Below are positions 10,911 through 23,300 of a stretch of DNA of 37,183 bases, in pieces. The notes under the pieces were generated by a model, which was not told the origin of the DNA, did no database searches, and saw only the letters and a list, made by a program, of their open reading frames with translations. Each line of letters opens with the position of its first letter. The stretch's first letter is position 1. The stretch is taken from contig JAYMTF010000404.1 in NCBI GenBank assembly GCA_036897485.1, positions 1 through 37,183 of the forward strand. The letters are read 5' to 3'. Origin of the DNA: Pelargonium nanum (Eukaryota > Streptophyta > Magnoliopsida > Geraniales > Geraniaceae). The translations under genes were made by a program, and so were the position numbers.

Positions 10911-11454
10911 ATCACTCTCTCCTAATAAATAATTAACATTTCAATTAGTATTAATTAATTAATTAATTTTTGTTTTCAATCATTAAACTCACCACCACCT
11001 TCTCTCTCACTCCTTGTTGTCACTCTTATCTGATATCTCAATTTAAATCCAGTTTTTCAAAATAAAATAAATAAATAAAAACATTTACTTCACGCGCATT
11101 TATATATGTAAATTACAAGTATTTATTATATCAAAAGAAAAACACGTAAATTTGGCATTGACTAAATTAGTTATTTTATGCCATATGAAAATTCACTAAT
11201 AATTAGTTATAAATTTAATTTTGACTGTTTTTTGTGCTGATAAATGTTTACATGCACAAATTTACGTTCGACAAATTTTTTAAAAAAAAAAAACCAATAT
11301 TTTTATTGTTTTGATAATTTATTGTTTTCTTTTTATTTTAGAGGGAACTGAAAAATTACAGGTGGATTCACCCTTGAGGCGTAATGACTGAAATGCCCTT
11401 CCAAGTCTTGGGATTTAATTAATTAAATGCTTTTTCGTAAAAATCTAGTGTTTT

Positions 11455-11690
11455 CACTGTACACCAGCACGGGACTGATGTTGTGCCGTGTGATTTTGCC
11501 CTGGAGTTTTGTTGTCCATCTGACGGAGAGCATGCACGCCACGTGTCGCGTCCGCAGGAGGTGTTACAGTCTGCCTCCAGGTGCTTTTCAGTTAAACTGA
11601 ATCGTAACCGCTAAAAGGGGGTGCGTGTGGGACCCGCAACATCCGAATCCACTACTTACGTGGCAGTTTGTGGGTCCGATTCTTTGGAGA
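11455..11690. promoter_or_regulatory. GC-richer island with clustered G-box and TCP-type motifs
   Basis: Inside AT-rich intergenic DNA this stretch is clearly richer in G and C. It contains CACGTG (11540-11545, in GCCACGTGTCGCG), GTGGGACCC (11627-11635), TACGTGGCA (about 11657-11665) and GTGGGTCC (11670-11677). CACGTG/ACGTGG are bZIP/bHLH cores and GTGGGNCC is a TCP-type core. It lies about 0.6-0.8 kb upstream of the predicted CCCH transcription start, so it may be distal promoter; an unannotated transcript start is also possible. Confidence 0.4.
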
Positions 11691-13757
11691 AATCAAGTAC
11701 AATTCTCCGTGATTGTCTTTTTTTTTTTTCAATTTGAATTTATTTTAGAACACTTCACAATTTCTTACAAAAGAGAATTAAGTTAGGAATATCCATTAAA
11801 AAATGAATTAAGTTACGAATAACTAATATATTATTGCCTTTTGCTTTAAAAAGAAAGAATTAAGTTACGAATTAAATTATCTTGTTATTGATTTGAGGCA
11901 GAAAAAACATTTTTAATAAAACCGTGAAGTAACGACTTCTAACAAGACAGTGTAATATTGTTGCGAATTTGTGATTAGTCTTCTCTCTTATGACTTGGAA
12001 TTATATAAAATTATCCCTTAATTTATTATGGTGGTTACTTGCATTGCTAAATAATAAGACAACAATGATACTAAGATTAAGAAAGGAAACATTAATTTTT
12101 AAATTTTGTATAGACATTTGAACCTATCTTGTTCAATCGTTGTAAGCACGTAATCATTATATTTTTTATAATGTTTAGATAAGATTAATTAAGTATTTTA
12201 GATAGCGATATGTACTTGCTAGAATGAAAATTTCGGCCTGCACCAACTTGTGTTAGATTAGGCATTTGATTAATAGAAGATAATTAGGGCCCAATATAGA
12301 AAATTAATTACATGGCTCACATAAACATGACATTCTTTTTTAATATTTAATTAATATGTTATTAATCTATCTTAATAATGGTATCTCCGGTGTTTACACA
12401 GTGGTGCTTGGACACTAATTGTGTTTGACTGGCTATTTAAAGAAGAAATACACAGGATGATTAAAGAAAAACAAATTGAACAAACAATAAGTTTTTTTTT
12501 CAAAAATAAAAAAGAAAGAAGATTAAGTTAATTGATGGTACAATGTATATTTTAAGATCGAAGATATTATGATCATTTGAATATTATGCTTTTTTATTAC
12601 TTTTTGTTTAGGAAGAAGAGGGCAGAGAAAACTTTAGAATTTTAAGGGTAAAGTAATAAAAATAGTTTTTAAATCAATAAAATTGTGACACGTGTCAATT
12701 TGATTGAAATTTGAGACACCAACGTCATATTAACAATTATTTTGTTTTATTAAGTTAAACTAACTGCATAAACAAGTGTGGCTCCAAAATTTGAGTTCAA
12801 AGATCTCTCTATCTTATTATTAGCTGTTCATGGATTTGGCTCATAGTTTTTGGAAAGTTTGAGAATCCTTAGAGTATGTGTATGATGTGTGATTCTTTCC
12901 TTATCTAAATTATTTAAACTTTACATACTTGTAAGTAACTCTTCAACTTTCGGTGTCGCTGCTACTTTCTTTTTAAATATAACACACCCGTGCCGCTACT
13001 TTTGAAATCAATTATTGCAAACAAGGCGACAAACTATCTTTAGTGAATTTAAGTTTAGATTGCTAGAATTTTTCAAAGCAATCTCAATTAAAAATGACAA
13101 GTAAAATGTCTTGAAATAATTATTTTTAACGAAGTGGATATAATTTTTTGTATCCATTTTATTGTTATTGTCTTATTGACTTGTAGATATGCTCCTGCCA
13201 AGTAGCTACCAAAGACCATGCATACATGCACAAACTTCACCGACATGTTGAGTATGCGAGTGATATATATTTATTTAATTAATTAACAATTAAAGTACTT
13301 AAAGATGATTCAAATGTTAATTAAGGGTACACTTAACACATAAGCCTCGTTAGTAGGGATAGTTTGATAACTACAAGATTAGGTTATTTCGTGTTTAAAA
13401 CGTTGCTTAATTCATGGATACCAATATTCAACGTTGAATCACATTTTTTTTTTATACAATTTACTTTACTTGTTACTTGCAATTACACTCATTCACCTTT
13501 AATATTGAAATGGTAAAAATAAATAAATTAGAGCACACCTAACAATTAATTATAAATATGCACAACACATCTCTCTTTGTAGTAGATTGTGACTTTAGAT
13601 CCAATTGAGTCGGGAGAGATGAAATTGTAGAATTAAAGAAGAGCTACTGTCTTATTTAGAGTAATGTTATATGTCAAATATTGTACACAAATTTTTTTAC
13701 TAAATGACATGTAAATTAATGGAAGATGACGCATAAAATATTTTACTAGTTTTCAAA

Positions 13758-13779
13758 ATATATATATATATATATATAT
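13758..13779. repeat. (AT)11 microsatellite
   Basis: A perfect AT dinucleotide run of 22 bp in intergenic DNA. Confidence 0.9.
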
Positions 13780-15911
13780 TACTAATGATTTAAACGAATC
13801 AAAATGCTTCATATGTACAATATTTATTATAAATCGAACACTCCAAACCATAAATTCATAAGATGGTGATGATGTCATATACCGATATACGTCGAGTTGT
13901 TATTCATTTATACTTAATTTTAAACCACAAAATTATAAAATTTGTATATTTCACATCTTTTGTCATGTCATTTTGTACATATATATTACAAAATTGGGAC
14001 AAGTAACATTCTTCTTTTATTTTCTATATCAATATCTATCTAACCATGTTCACCAAAAAAAAAATTATCTAACCATTAGTGTGACTCATTTTATTAAATT
14101 ATTTTAATATTCAGACATGGCTGTCTATTTCTAAAGAGTGTAACACAATAATAAATTGATTTTGTGTGTCAAAGTTAGTATATCTAAATGTGTAATTAAC
14201 ACTCTTGATTTGGATACCCTTGTCCTAATCAAGCAACATGGTAAGCAATGAAAACGACCTCTTGTACTTATCCAATAATACCTAATAAAATATCTTTAGA
14301 AATTCATAGTATGTATATATAGGTGTTTAAAAATTTATATAGTCATAGTAATGGTTTACCATATACTAAACCTACCTAATCAACTTCATTGTGACTAGTC
14401 CTTGGAATGTATCCATGAATACTACTCATTATTGGAATTTATAAGTAATATAATTAGCAAGTTGTTGAAAATTCAATCTTTCCATGAATCATTCAAATCT
14501 ATGTATGTTGTTATTTTATTTTTTATTTTGTCAATTGTGACTTGAGGGAGCATCTAGATAATCTTCATAAAGAAATATTTATACATATTTTAAAAATGGA
14601 ATAACAAATAGATTAATATTGCGCATTAGAATGTTTACTCGATCAAAATTTTCATTTTGGCTTAAATTTTTGTTTAACTATATAACTACTTAATTTGAAA
14701 TTCATAACTGTTACAGTCAATAAAAACAAGAAAACTGACAATCATAAACTATATAATTCAACTTATAAATATAAGGAGAAAAAATATAATTTTGTCCACG
14801 AACATTTACTATTTCAACTTAATTTAGTTCTTGATTAATTTTTCTTAAAATCTATAATGATCCATGAACTTTTGTTTTTTGACGCAAAATTATTCCCGAT
14901 GTCATTAACTTTTTCGTTATGTAATATGAGGTGAAATTAGCAACTTATAAACATTTAATATAATACTTAAGTACTGGTCATATGACATATTATTTGAACG
15001 TAATGGAAGTACGCGACCAGCACATTGTTGACCACAACAGCCCTTTATGCTCATTTCTAGTTACGTTGTTTAACGAGATTGGAAACCAAATTGCAAAGAA
15101 GGCACCAAATTGACGATAACGTCGATTTAGTTTAGTGATGTTTAATTAATGGTGATTTTACTTAAGAGGAGGTTATAAATTGTTCTCCATAGTATTCAAT
15201 GTTAAATGTATTTTTTTGTTATGATACCCAAAATTGTATTTTCACATGAAATAAGTACACATATATTATTTGAAAATGTATAATAATAAATAATAAATAA
15301 TATAAATAAAAAAAGACATAAATCTTAGTGAATCTAATTTGATAGGTGTGTTTCTCTAGCTTTCAAGGCAACATGTGGTGATCAACCACAAATGCCCAAA
15401 ACCATCATATAATATAATTGAACACATGCATGGCATATCCCAATTTTGCATTTGCTACACAAATTTAATTCTCCAATATCCCCATGCAAATCAATATCAG
15501 CCGTCCGATGAAAAATAAATCCAACGGTTGACATGGCATCTGATGTGGAACAAGAATGGATTTTAGCCAAATCACCACAGCTATTTTGTGTGGACAGATT
15601 GCAAATACTTTAGGTACAGAACCTCATCCAGATATTCCACGTCAGCATCCATGTGGCAAATGTAGTATACTTTATGCATTATAGATAATTTGTACTTGAA
15701 GCCGCGGGCAGTTGAAATTCAATCCGACTTAAAGCTAATTTGATAAATTTGTTAATCATATCAAGTATATAATGCAAAAATATATGTTAGGTCAAACAAA
15801 ACCGTTTATTTTACACTTAAAAATCTAAAGTTACGTTTTGTGACCCATATTGTCGGTTTTATTTTTATTTTTAGCTATTAAAGCCCGAAATGTATAATTA
15901 ATTTTTATTTT

Positions 15912-16010
15912 GGGAAGAATTGGGATTTAACAAACCCTTCTATCTTCAAATGAGAATTACATTTTTCATCTCATTTCAAAAAAATTGAATGGAAAAATAT
16001 TTTTTCATAT
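15912..16010 (+). repeat. interspersed repeat copy A
   Basis: This segment begins GGGAAGAATTGGGATTTAAC and is clearly related to 33657-33751 in the same orientation. Both share AACAAACCCTTCTATCTTC, then ATCTCATTTCAAAAAA and TTGAATGGAAA, with scattered differences and small indels. It is an unclassified dispersed repeat, perhaps the end of a non-autonomous transposon. Confidence 0.75.
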
Positions 16011-16210
16011 TCAATATTTGTAATGAATTTGTTAATATTCATGTATAACTCATCGACTTTTCTACCATAACTGTAAATATTTTTTATATTCCTTTAAATA
16101 GATAAATGTAAGAAAATATATGGTAACCTTGAAATATCTCATTTGTTATATTAAATATATAATTGAAATTATTTTTCTGATTCAAGCAACTAGCTATTTC
16201 AATTGAGACT

Positions 16211-16473
16211 ATGTCTTCAGAAATTCAAAATAGCCAGAAATTCATAATAGCCACGAGAATATAGAAGCAAAAGGCCAATCTGTTGGCATTCCTTCACATG
16301 GAGAGCTAAAAATTGATGTCAAAGCCAAGATCGAAATGGAAAATACTCGTAATTTTTTTTACAAAGTTGTTGCAAAAGGCGACATTGTGTTCTTGATATC
16401 TAATCCTGATACAAAAACCTTTGAGTCTCGAGGATCCATGAACTCGATCATCCAGCTCTTCATTATCGCCTAA
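16211..16473 (+). pseudogene. broken ORF with 17-bp tandem duplication, unknown protein
   Basis: An ATG at 16211 is followed by a 17-bp tandem duplication (16220-16236 and 16237-16253, one mismatch), which shifts the frame into a stop. If only one copy is counted, the frame from 16211 to the TAA at 16471-16473 is open for 81 codons. The downstream part has a protein-like, non-low-complexity composition (for example ELKIDVKAKIEMEN and VVAKGDIVFLISNPD). I do not recognise the family. It lies just outside the copia LTR (ends 72 bp before it) and may be a gene fragment or part of a mobile element. Confidence 0.4.
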
Positions 16474-16544
16474 TCCAAATTAAAACCCAAGTCCTCCAAC
16501 AAAAACGAGATTAAGAAAGTGTTGCAACAATTGTGCATGATATA

Positions 16545-16886
16545 TGTTGAGAGGAAATTTCTTTTGGTATTTGCAGAAGTGCTTTAAAATAGTAGAGACC
16601 TGTATAAATTAAAGAAGTAAGAGAATTCTTTATGGAAGATGAAATTTGTTTCTTGCTTGATTCAAAATGCTAAGATTACAACCCTATTTATAATACTCAA
16701 AAGGAAATCTCTAGAGAAAACACTATTCTGGATAATTCTCTAAACTAGACAACTAAGAACTCTCTCAACTAAACACCACTATTTTAGCAAATACAATATT
16801 ATTCTAGACAATTTGACTACTTAATACAAAAGGCCCAATACTAATATGACAAAGCCCAAACCCCAAATCAAGTTTATATTTCAACA
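16545..16886 (-). repeat. copia 3' LTR
   Basis: In the minus orientation this 342-bp segment starts TGTTGA and ends TCAACA, the TG...CA ends of an LTR. It contains a TATA-like TATTATAAATAGGG within it. The polypurine tract abuts its start (minus-strand GTTTAAGGGGA at 16897-16887). The sequence just outside its other end is ATATA (16540-16544), a candidate half of a target duplication, but the 5' half of the element is missing so this cannot be confirmed. Confidence 0.8.
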
Positions 16887-17158
16887 TCCCCTTAAACTTT
16901 TTTTGTGACTTCAAGAATACTCCGCAACTTGACAAAAATATCTTGCTTGAGTGGGTTGGTAAAAATGTCAGTTGCTTGTTCTTGAAACTTCACATACTTT
17001 AGCTTCACATCCTTCCTTGCGATGCTTTCTCGTATGTAGTGATAACGAGTGTCGATGTGTTTACTTTGATCATGAAAAACAGGATTTTTTACCAAAGCAA
17101 GTGTTGATTTGTTATCAACACTAATCGACTCTTCATGTGAAAACTTCAACTCCTTCAA
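16545..17158 (-). mobile_element. truncated Ty1/copia retrotransposon 3' end
   Basis: The minus strand at 17158-16892 encodes the C-terminal end of a copia RNase H domain: VDNKSTLALVKNPVFHDQSKHIDTRYHY is a diagnostic copia pattern (shown here as VDNKSTLALVKNPV then HIDTRYHYIRE), followed by QATDIFTNPL. The TAA stop (16894-16892) overlaps the polypurine tract, which runs straight into the 3' LTR. Everything upstream (gag, protease, integrase, reverse transcriptase, 5' LTR) is absent, so the element is a 5'-truncated relic and cannot move by itself. It ends about 0.2 kb before the probable VPS11 transcription start. Confidence 0.88.
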
Positions 17159-17532
17159 CCCGGCCGCCCTGGCGACCCGGTGACTTGCCGGTTCAGTCTC
17201 GAGTCGATTTTTAAAACATTGATAAAAGGTAGTTCTTAAACTTCAAAACTTACGAAAGCAAAATTTTGATGTTGGGCCACAAAGCCCACTAGCTCAGGCC
17301 TGTTTATGCTCAAGCCCAAACAATTCTTGAAACCAAAACGACGACGCTTCAACCTTGCTCCCGCTCCAGAACCTGCAAATCAGACGTTAACGATTCGACG
17401 ACAGCGAAACCAGAGGGAAGGAAAAAAAAAAATCTTCGATTCAATCGGCAACCCAGCGATCCCAATTCGCGAAGCCACGGAATCAATCTCTCCGATCTCT
17501 CTTTTTCTGGGTTCAATCCGATTCGAGATCGA
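17159..17532 (+). promoter_or_regulatory. VPS11 promoter and leader with site II-type elements
   Basis: Between the copia relic and the VPS11 ATG lie three TGGGCC/TGGGCT-type motifs: TGGGCC at 17273-17278 and AGCCCA at 17283-17288 and 17313-17318. These site II elements bind TCP factors and typify constitutively expressed plant genes, which suits a housekeeping tethering subunit. No TATA box is obvious. A GC-rich patch at about 17159-17205 looks unrelated to the copia element and may be another repeat fragment. An ATG at 17306 would open an overlapping upstream frame if the transcript starts above it. Confidence 0.5.
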
Positions 17533-20500
17533 ATGTATCAGTGGAGGAAATTCGAGTTCTTCGAGGAGAAGTACGCCGGGAAGTGCACGATCCCCGAGGA
17601 GGTCACCGGAAAGATTGAATGCTGCTCGAGTGGAAGAGGCAAGGTGGTGGTCGGCTGCGACGACGGAACTGTCTCTCTCCTCGATCGCGGCCTCAAGTTC
17701 AACTATGGCTTCCAGGCTCACTCCTCTACTGTCCTCTTCCTTCAGCAACTCAAGGTTCGTGAACATTCAATTGTGTCTGTTTCTGATAAGGGTCTGTTTG
17801 GTTGTAGCTGGAATGTGTTCAGATATGGTGAATTTTAGATTTTTATGTCTGGGTCGAGGTTAAAATTTGTGGGTTTTACCTTTTGAGCTCAGTGTGGACT
17901 CTATACATTTGGTTTTGTTCAGTTCATGGTGTCTTGATTGCTAAGGAAATGCTGGATTGGTTATAGCTATCTTGATCAAATTAGAATCTTGATGATAGGG
18001 TTTGGGTTCAGTTTTGATTTTGATGAAATTATATGTTTATTTGAGTTTTTATAGCTTAGTTGTGTGTTGTGAGGTAAAGTTATGTCTATTTAATGTTCTT
18101 AATAAGATTAGCTTATCGTGTATTTTTGGTTAGTTGGTTTCTTTGAATTTGTTTCATTTTTCAATTGTTTGGCGTATTTGTTTTTTTGGAAACTTAATTT
18201 TGGAATGTTGGAACAGTCTCTAATTGGTGTACTCTTTGTTCATTGTATTGAGATTTGTGGCCTTTTGTTGTGTGGATCTTATTGTTCTTTGATTTTATTA
18301 TTATCAGATCTATTACTTGTACTTGATTAGAGAGAAGTGAGAGAGGATATAGAGCTGCGAGTCCATAATCCTGAATGGGGCTGCGTCTTGGAAGCTTTAA
18401 CAAGAAGTGATGTTTTAATTTTAGCAGAATAATTTCCTGAAATGTATATATATCAATATGTTTGGCTAGTGATGACCTACCAGTTTCTATAATTTGTCAT
18501 ATGGAAACATGCTCTTAGTTTTCCAATTTCTCCTAGTGTTTTAGGCTGGGGAATTTTTTTATGTCCTTGTCAATTGGAAATTAATGTACATTTTCTTTCT
18601 GTTGAGCAGCAACGTAACTTTCTAGTGACTGTTGGTGGAGATGAACAACTATCTCCACAGCAATCAGCTATGTGCCTGAAGGTTTATGACCTCGATAAAA
18701 TGCAGCCAGAGGGCTCAAGCAACATTACCCCTGACTGTATTGGGATACTGCGTATATTCACCAATCAGTTTCCAGAAGCAAAGGTCGCTTACTTTTTACT
18801 TCTCTCTAGGAACTTCAGCATCTTCTGCTTGTTCTTTCCTCTCGTAGAACTTGTGTGCTTGAATTAAAAACCTAAATTTCTTCTGATGCTGCAGTTTCTC
18901 TGATCATAAGGATTTTTAAAAAACCATGATGTGTTGCAGATTACATCATTTATTGTCCTGGAGGAAGCTCCTCCAATACTACTCATAGCTATTGGCTTAG
19001 ACAATGGTTGTATCTACTGCATCAAAGGAGACATTGCACGTGAGCGCATCACGCGTTTCAAGCTTCAGGTGGATGATCTTTCTGGAAAAAGCAATTCTTC
19101 CATAACTGGTTTAGGTTTCAGATTGGATGGTCAAGCCCTTCTACTGTTTGCTGTGACTCCAACTTCGGTGAGCTTGTTCAGCTTGCAGAACCAGCCACCT
19201 AGGGGGCAAACCTTAGATCATATTGGAAGCAATGTCAACAGTGTTACGATGAGTGATCGCTCGGTATGACGCTTGGTTCTCTCTCTCTTCCTCTCTATTT
19301 ATCTCTATATCTATTTGTCCATCTGTCTGTCTATTGCATTACCTTATTTCTTAGGCTAATGGTTTCTGTATTCTCACAAAATCAGGAATTAATAATTGGT
19401 AGACCCGAGGCTGTATATTTCTACGAAGTTGATGGACGTGGTCCTTGTTGGGCCTTTGAAGGAGAAAAGAAATTTATAGGGTGGTTTCGTGGGTACCTTT
19501 TATGTGTTATTGCAGACCAAAGGAACGGCAAGAACACTTTCAACATTTATGACCTGAAAAATCGCTTGATAGCCCACAGTCTGGTGGTTAAAGAAGTTTC
19601 TCATATGCTTACTGAGTGGGGTAATATAATACTCATCATGTCTGACAAGTCAGCTCTATGTATTGGCGAGAAGGATATGGAGAGCAAATTAGATATGCTC
19701 TTTAAGAAGAACCTTTACACTGTAGCTATTAATCTTGTTCAAAGTCAACAAGCTGATGCTGCTGCCACTGCAGAAGTGTTACGAAAGTATGGGGATCACT
19801 TGTACAGCAAGCAAGACTATGATGAGGCTATGGCTCAGTACATCCACACCATTGGTCACCTTGAACCTTCGTATGTTATACAGAAGTTTCTAGATGCACA
19901 AAGAATATACAACCTTACAAATTACTTGGAAAATTTGCATGAGAAAGGTCTTGCTTCTAAAGATCATACCACGCTTCTGTTAAACTGCTATACCAAATTG
20001 AAAGATGTTGAAAAGCTAAACGTCTTCATCAAAAGTGAGGGGGAACATAAATTTGATGTGGAGACTGCAATAAGGGTTTGTCGTGCTGCTAATTACCATG
20101 AGCATGCGATGTATGTTGCTAAAAAGGCGGGGAAGCATGAATTGTACTTAAAGATCTTACTTGAAGACCTTGATAGATATGACGAAGCTTTGCAGTATAT
20201 TTCAAGCCTTGAACCAAGTCAAGCTGGGGTGACAGTCAAAGAGTATGGCAAGATTCTCGTGGAACACAAGCCAGAGGAAACAATTGAGATTCTCATGAAG
20301 CTTTGTACTGAGGACAGAGAATTAACCAAGAGGGGACGCTCGAATGGTGCATACTTATCTATGTTGCCATCTCCTGTTGATTTCCTCAATATTTTTATCC
20401 ATAATCCCCAGTCTCTTATGGATTTTCTTGAGAAGTATACCAACAAGGTGAAAGACTCACCTGCTCAAGTAGAAATTCATAACACACTTTTGGAATTGTA

Positions 20501-22202
20501 CCTGTCTAATGACTTGAACTTCCCATCCATGTCACAAGCTAACGATGGCTTAGATATTAATCTTAGAGCCAGATCAGGGGCAGCTGTTATGTCAAAAACA
20601 GAATCCAACGGGAAGCTTGTTAGTAACCGCAAAGATTCACTCAAGGAGAAGGAATGTCGGGAAAGGCGAGAGAAGGGACTCCTCTTGCTTAAGAGTGGAT
20701 GGCCTTCAGACCTGGAACATCCACTTTATGATATTGATCTTGCTATAATTCTCTGTGAAATGAATGCATTTAAGGAAGGGCTTTTGTATCTTTATGAAAA
20801 GATGAAACTCTACAAAGAGGTGATTGCTTGCTACATGCAGGTCCATGACCATGAAGGACTAATTGCATGTTGCAAAAGGCTAGGGGATTCTGGCAAGGGA
20901 GGGGACCCAACTCTTTGGGCAGATCTGCTAAAGTATTTTGGAGAACTTGGTGAAGATTGCTCCAAGGAGGTGAAGGAAGTCTTAAATTTTATTGAAAGAG
21001 ATGACATCTTGCCTCCTATCATTGTTCTTCAGACTCTGTCCAGGAATCCATGTCTTACATTGTCTGTCATCAAGGACTATATTGCTCGTAAGCTTGAACA
21101 GGAATCAAAGCTGATTGAAGACGACCGGCGAGCTATTGAGAAGTATCAGGTTAGTGTTTACTCATTGAAGGTTCCATTGGTATTTATCAGTTGTCTCTAT
21201 AGATGTCATTGCACCCAGCTCTTTGAAAGTGGATAGATTAGATAGTTTTTTGTCTTCTCAAAGAGTAGTGCCTCACTTGTTTAATATGTTATCACGTCAG
21301 GATACACGAGCATTGATGCACCCATAAAACAGTTTAAATATTTATGTTGCATTGGCAAATTTAGTCTGGTAGTTTATTCAGTTCCTTGCATTGGGCAAGC
21401 ATTGAATCAAAGAAGTTTGGCTGCAAGAATTTTTCTCAACAGGAATGGATTATCATAATTGGTAAATATGTAAAGTTTTACCATTATTTAACTTAACAAA
21501 GACCCTTTGCAGTGTGGCAAGAGAACTTGGAGGCATTGGACCTAAAAAAAGAGCAAAAAGAACAAAAACAATGGCCTGTTGTAAGGGTTATGGTCTTCAT
21601 AACCAAAGGATTTTCGAATACTGATGTGGAAAATATTTTCATGTCCTCTGTCTGTGTAGGACCGTAGGTCAGTGGGGCGTGAGCGTGAGCTTAGCTTTAT
21701 GTTGAAATGATATTAGGATAATTCATTATGCAGGGACTAGAATCGCATTTGATCACCTTTGTAACTGTTTATCTAATGAGAAGATATCTTATTCGTTAAG
21801 CCTTGAATTGTGCAGGAAGATTCCTTGACAATGAGAAAAGAGATTCAGGATCTTAGAACAAATGCCAGAATCTTTCAGCTTAGCAAGTGCACTGCATGTA
21901 CTTTCACCCTGGACCTACCTGCAGTACACTTCATGTGTATGCACTCGTTTCACCAGCGCTGTTTAGGAGATAATGAAAAAGAATGCCCCGAGTGTGCTCC
22001 TGAATACAGATCTGTTCTGGAAATGAAGAGAAACTTGGAGCAAAATTCCAGAGACCAGGATCTCTTCTTCCAGCAAGTAAAGAATTCAAAGGACGGGTTT
22101 TCTGTTATTGCTGAGTACTTCGGGAAAGGAGTTATTAGCAAAAACAGTAATGGATCCGCAGGTGCTGGTAGATCAGCCAGCGCTTCCAGCAGTGGTTTCT
22201 GA
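17533..22202 (+). CDS. VPS11: VPS11, core subunit of HOPS and CORVET tethering complexes
   Basis: Five coding exons, all phase 0 with GT-AG borders: 17533-17754, 18610-18783, 18940-19263, 19386-21149 and 21816-22202. They encode 956 aa, close to the roughly 930 aa of Arabidopsis VPS11. The N-terminal ~350 residues form the WD40-like beta-propeller region (MYQWRKFEFFEEKY start, GLDNGCIYCIKGDIARERI). A clathrin-heavy-chain-type helical repeat region follows in the large exon (for example NYLENLHEKGLASKDHTTLL). The C-terminus is a RING-H2: C853, C856, C869, H871, H874, C877, C885, C888. In yeast and plants VPS11 scaffolds the CORVET and HOPS complexes that tether endosomes and vacuoles before fusion; it is essential for vacuole formation in plants. 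The ORF shows no lesion. Confidence 0.97.
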
Positions 22203-23229
22203 GTTTTTTTCTCTTCAATTGGTAGAAGCTATTCTTCAGTGTTTCCTCCATTCTTTGCCATGCAAGACACTGGCACGCTCTGTGGGGATCTTGCAGACTC
22301 TCCTTGTATTGGTGTGCATAGAGCTGGATATCAATCCATTAGCAGTTACTCATGTTTCAAATAATGAGCTATGCAGCCAAAATGAGAAAAACACTACATT
22401 GACGGGAGAAGAATGTGTCACAGGCAGGATCCCTGGTGTTCGCAATGTAAATTTCTCGGTTTTTCCTTAGCAGTGTGTATGATGAGTGGCTTGTTTCTTC
22501 CATTTAGTGCAAATAACATGTTCAAACACTTGAAACAGTTTTGTAACTTTTTTTTAATCAAACAGATCACATATTATCTGTAATGCGGTATCTGGGTTTT
22601 TGTTAAACTTTTGCTTGCAGCTGATGAACACGCTAACGATGATCCGAAAATGGGTGAAAGTGTAATTTGTTGTATGAATGGTGTTATATGAAATGATATG
22701 ATGTGACAATGGAGGACCAAGTGATTTGAGTTTTGTGGTCTGAGTCAAGATGATTTGTGAGTCACACCTAAAGGGTTTTGGATTCAAGTTGTGAACTGAT
22801 AGGTTAAGAATGAAGTGTGGAACTTAGGGTTCTTTTTCTGGGTCATGTTCATGAGGGACCTTGTTGCTGCATGATTTATGGACCTTCAACTGTTCATTTT
22901 GTACCATTTTCATGTCTATATGTAATGAAAGAATCTATTCATATGTTAAAGCATTCTCTAAAAATGAGAGTGGAAAGTCAAGGATTTGCCTGGTCAACCT
23001 GCATTTGGAAGTGGTTTTAAGAGATTTTTTTTGTAAAGTAAAATTATTTGATTAAAATTGTCTGAAAAGATGGGCAAATTTTTGAAATTACCAAAATATC
23101 CTCAGTTATATTGCAATATTATACTTTTCACATTTCAAAATAATTGTTATTTTATTTTTATAAAGTTAGTTATGCATGAATAATCGATAATGTCTTTTCA
23201 TTATAAGTAAGTTAGTACCAACACTTATT

Positions 23230-23300
23230 GGGGCAAGTGCTTTAAGACACTTGATCCCTTTAAGCTCTAAGGTTCGAGCCTCTTTCATGATGCTGATATC
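23230..23300 (+). repeat. tRNA-like SINE-type remnant, copy 1
   Basis: Contains GGGGCAAGTGCTTTAAGACA resembling a degenerate Pol III A-box region, followed about 25 nt later by GGTTCGAGCC (23271-23280), a good B-box match. Related sequences occur on the minus strand near 25111-25167 and 33354-33406. No tRNA cloverleaf can be formed, so it is read as a tRNA-derived repeat fragment, not a tRNA gene. Confidence 0.45.

Larger units (their letters stand above)
10911..16205. other. gene-free AT-rich intergenic region
   Basis: More than 5 kb in which I see no coding exon on either strand. It is mostly AT-rich. It holds a GC-richer motif island at 11455-11690, a perfect 12-bp palindrome TGACACGTGTCA (G-box core) at 12686-12697, an (AT)11 run at 13758-13779, and one copy of an interspersed repeat at 15912-16010. 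A stretch near 14796-14930 resembles diverged plant transposon remnants by texture only. The minus-strand open frame near 15382-15570 is not convincing. Confidence 0.6.

Noticed and set aside
17306..17863. 185-codon plus-strand open frame overlapping VPS11 exon 1
   Set aside because: It is a different frame of VPS11 exon 1 and its leader; the Arg/Ser-rich sequence is a by-product. It could be at most an overlapping uORF.
22108..23055. Open frames in and after the last VPS11 exon
   Set aside because: They are other frames of exon 5 or 3' UTR sequence with no family similarity.
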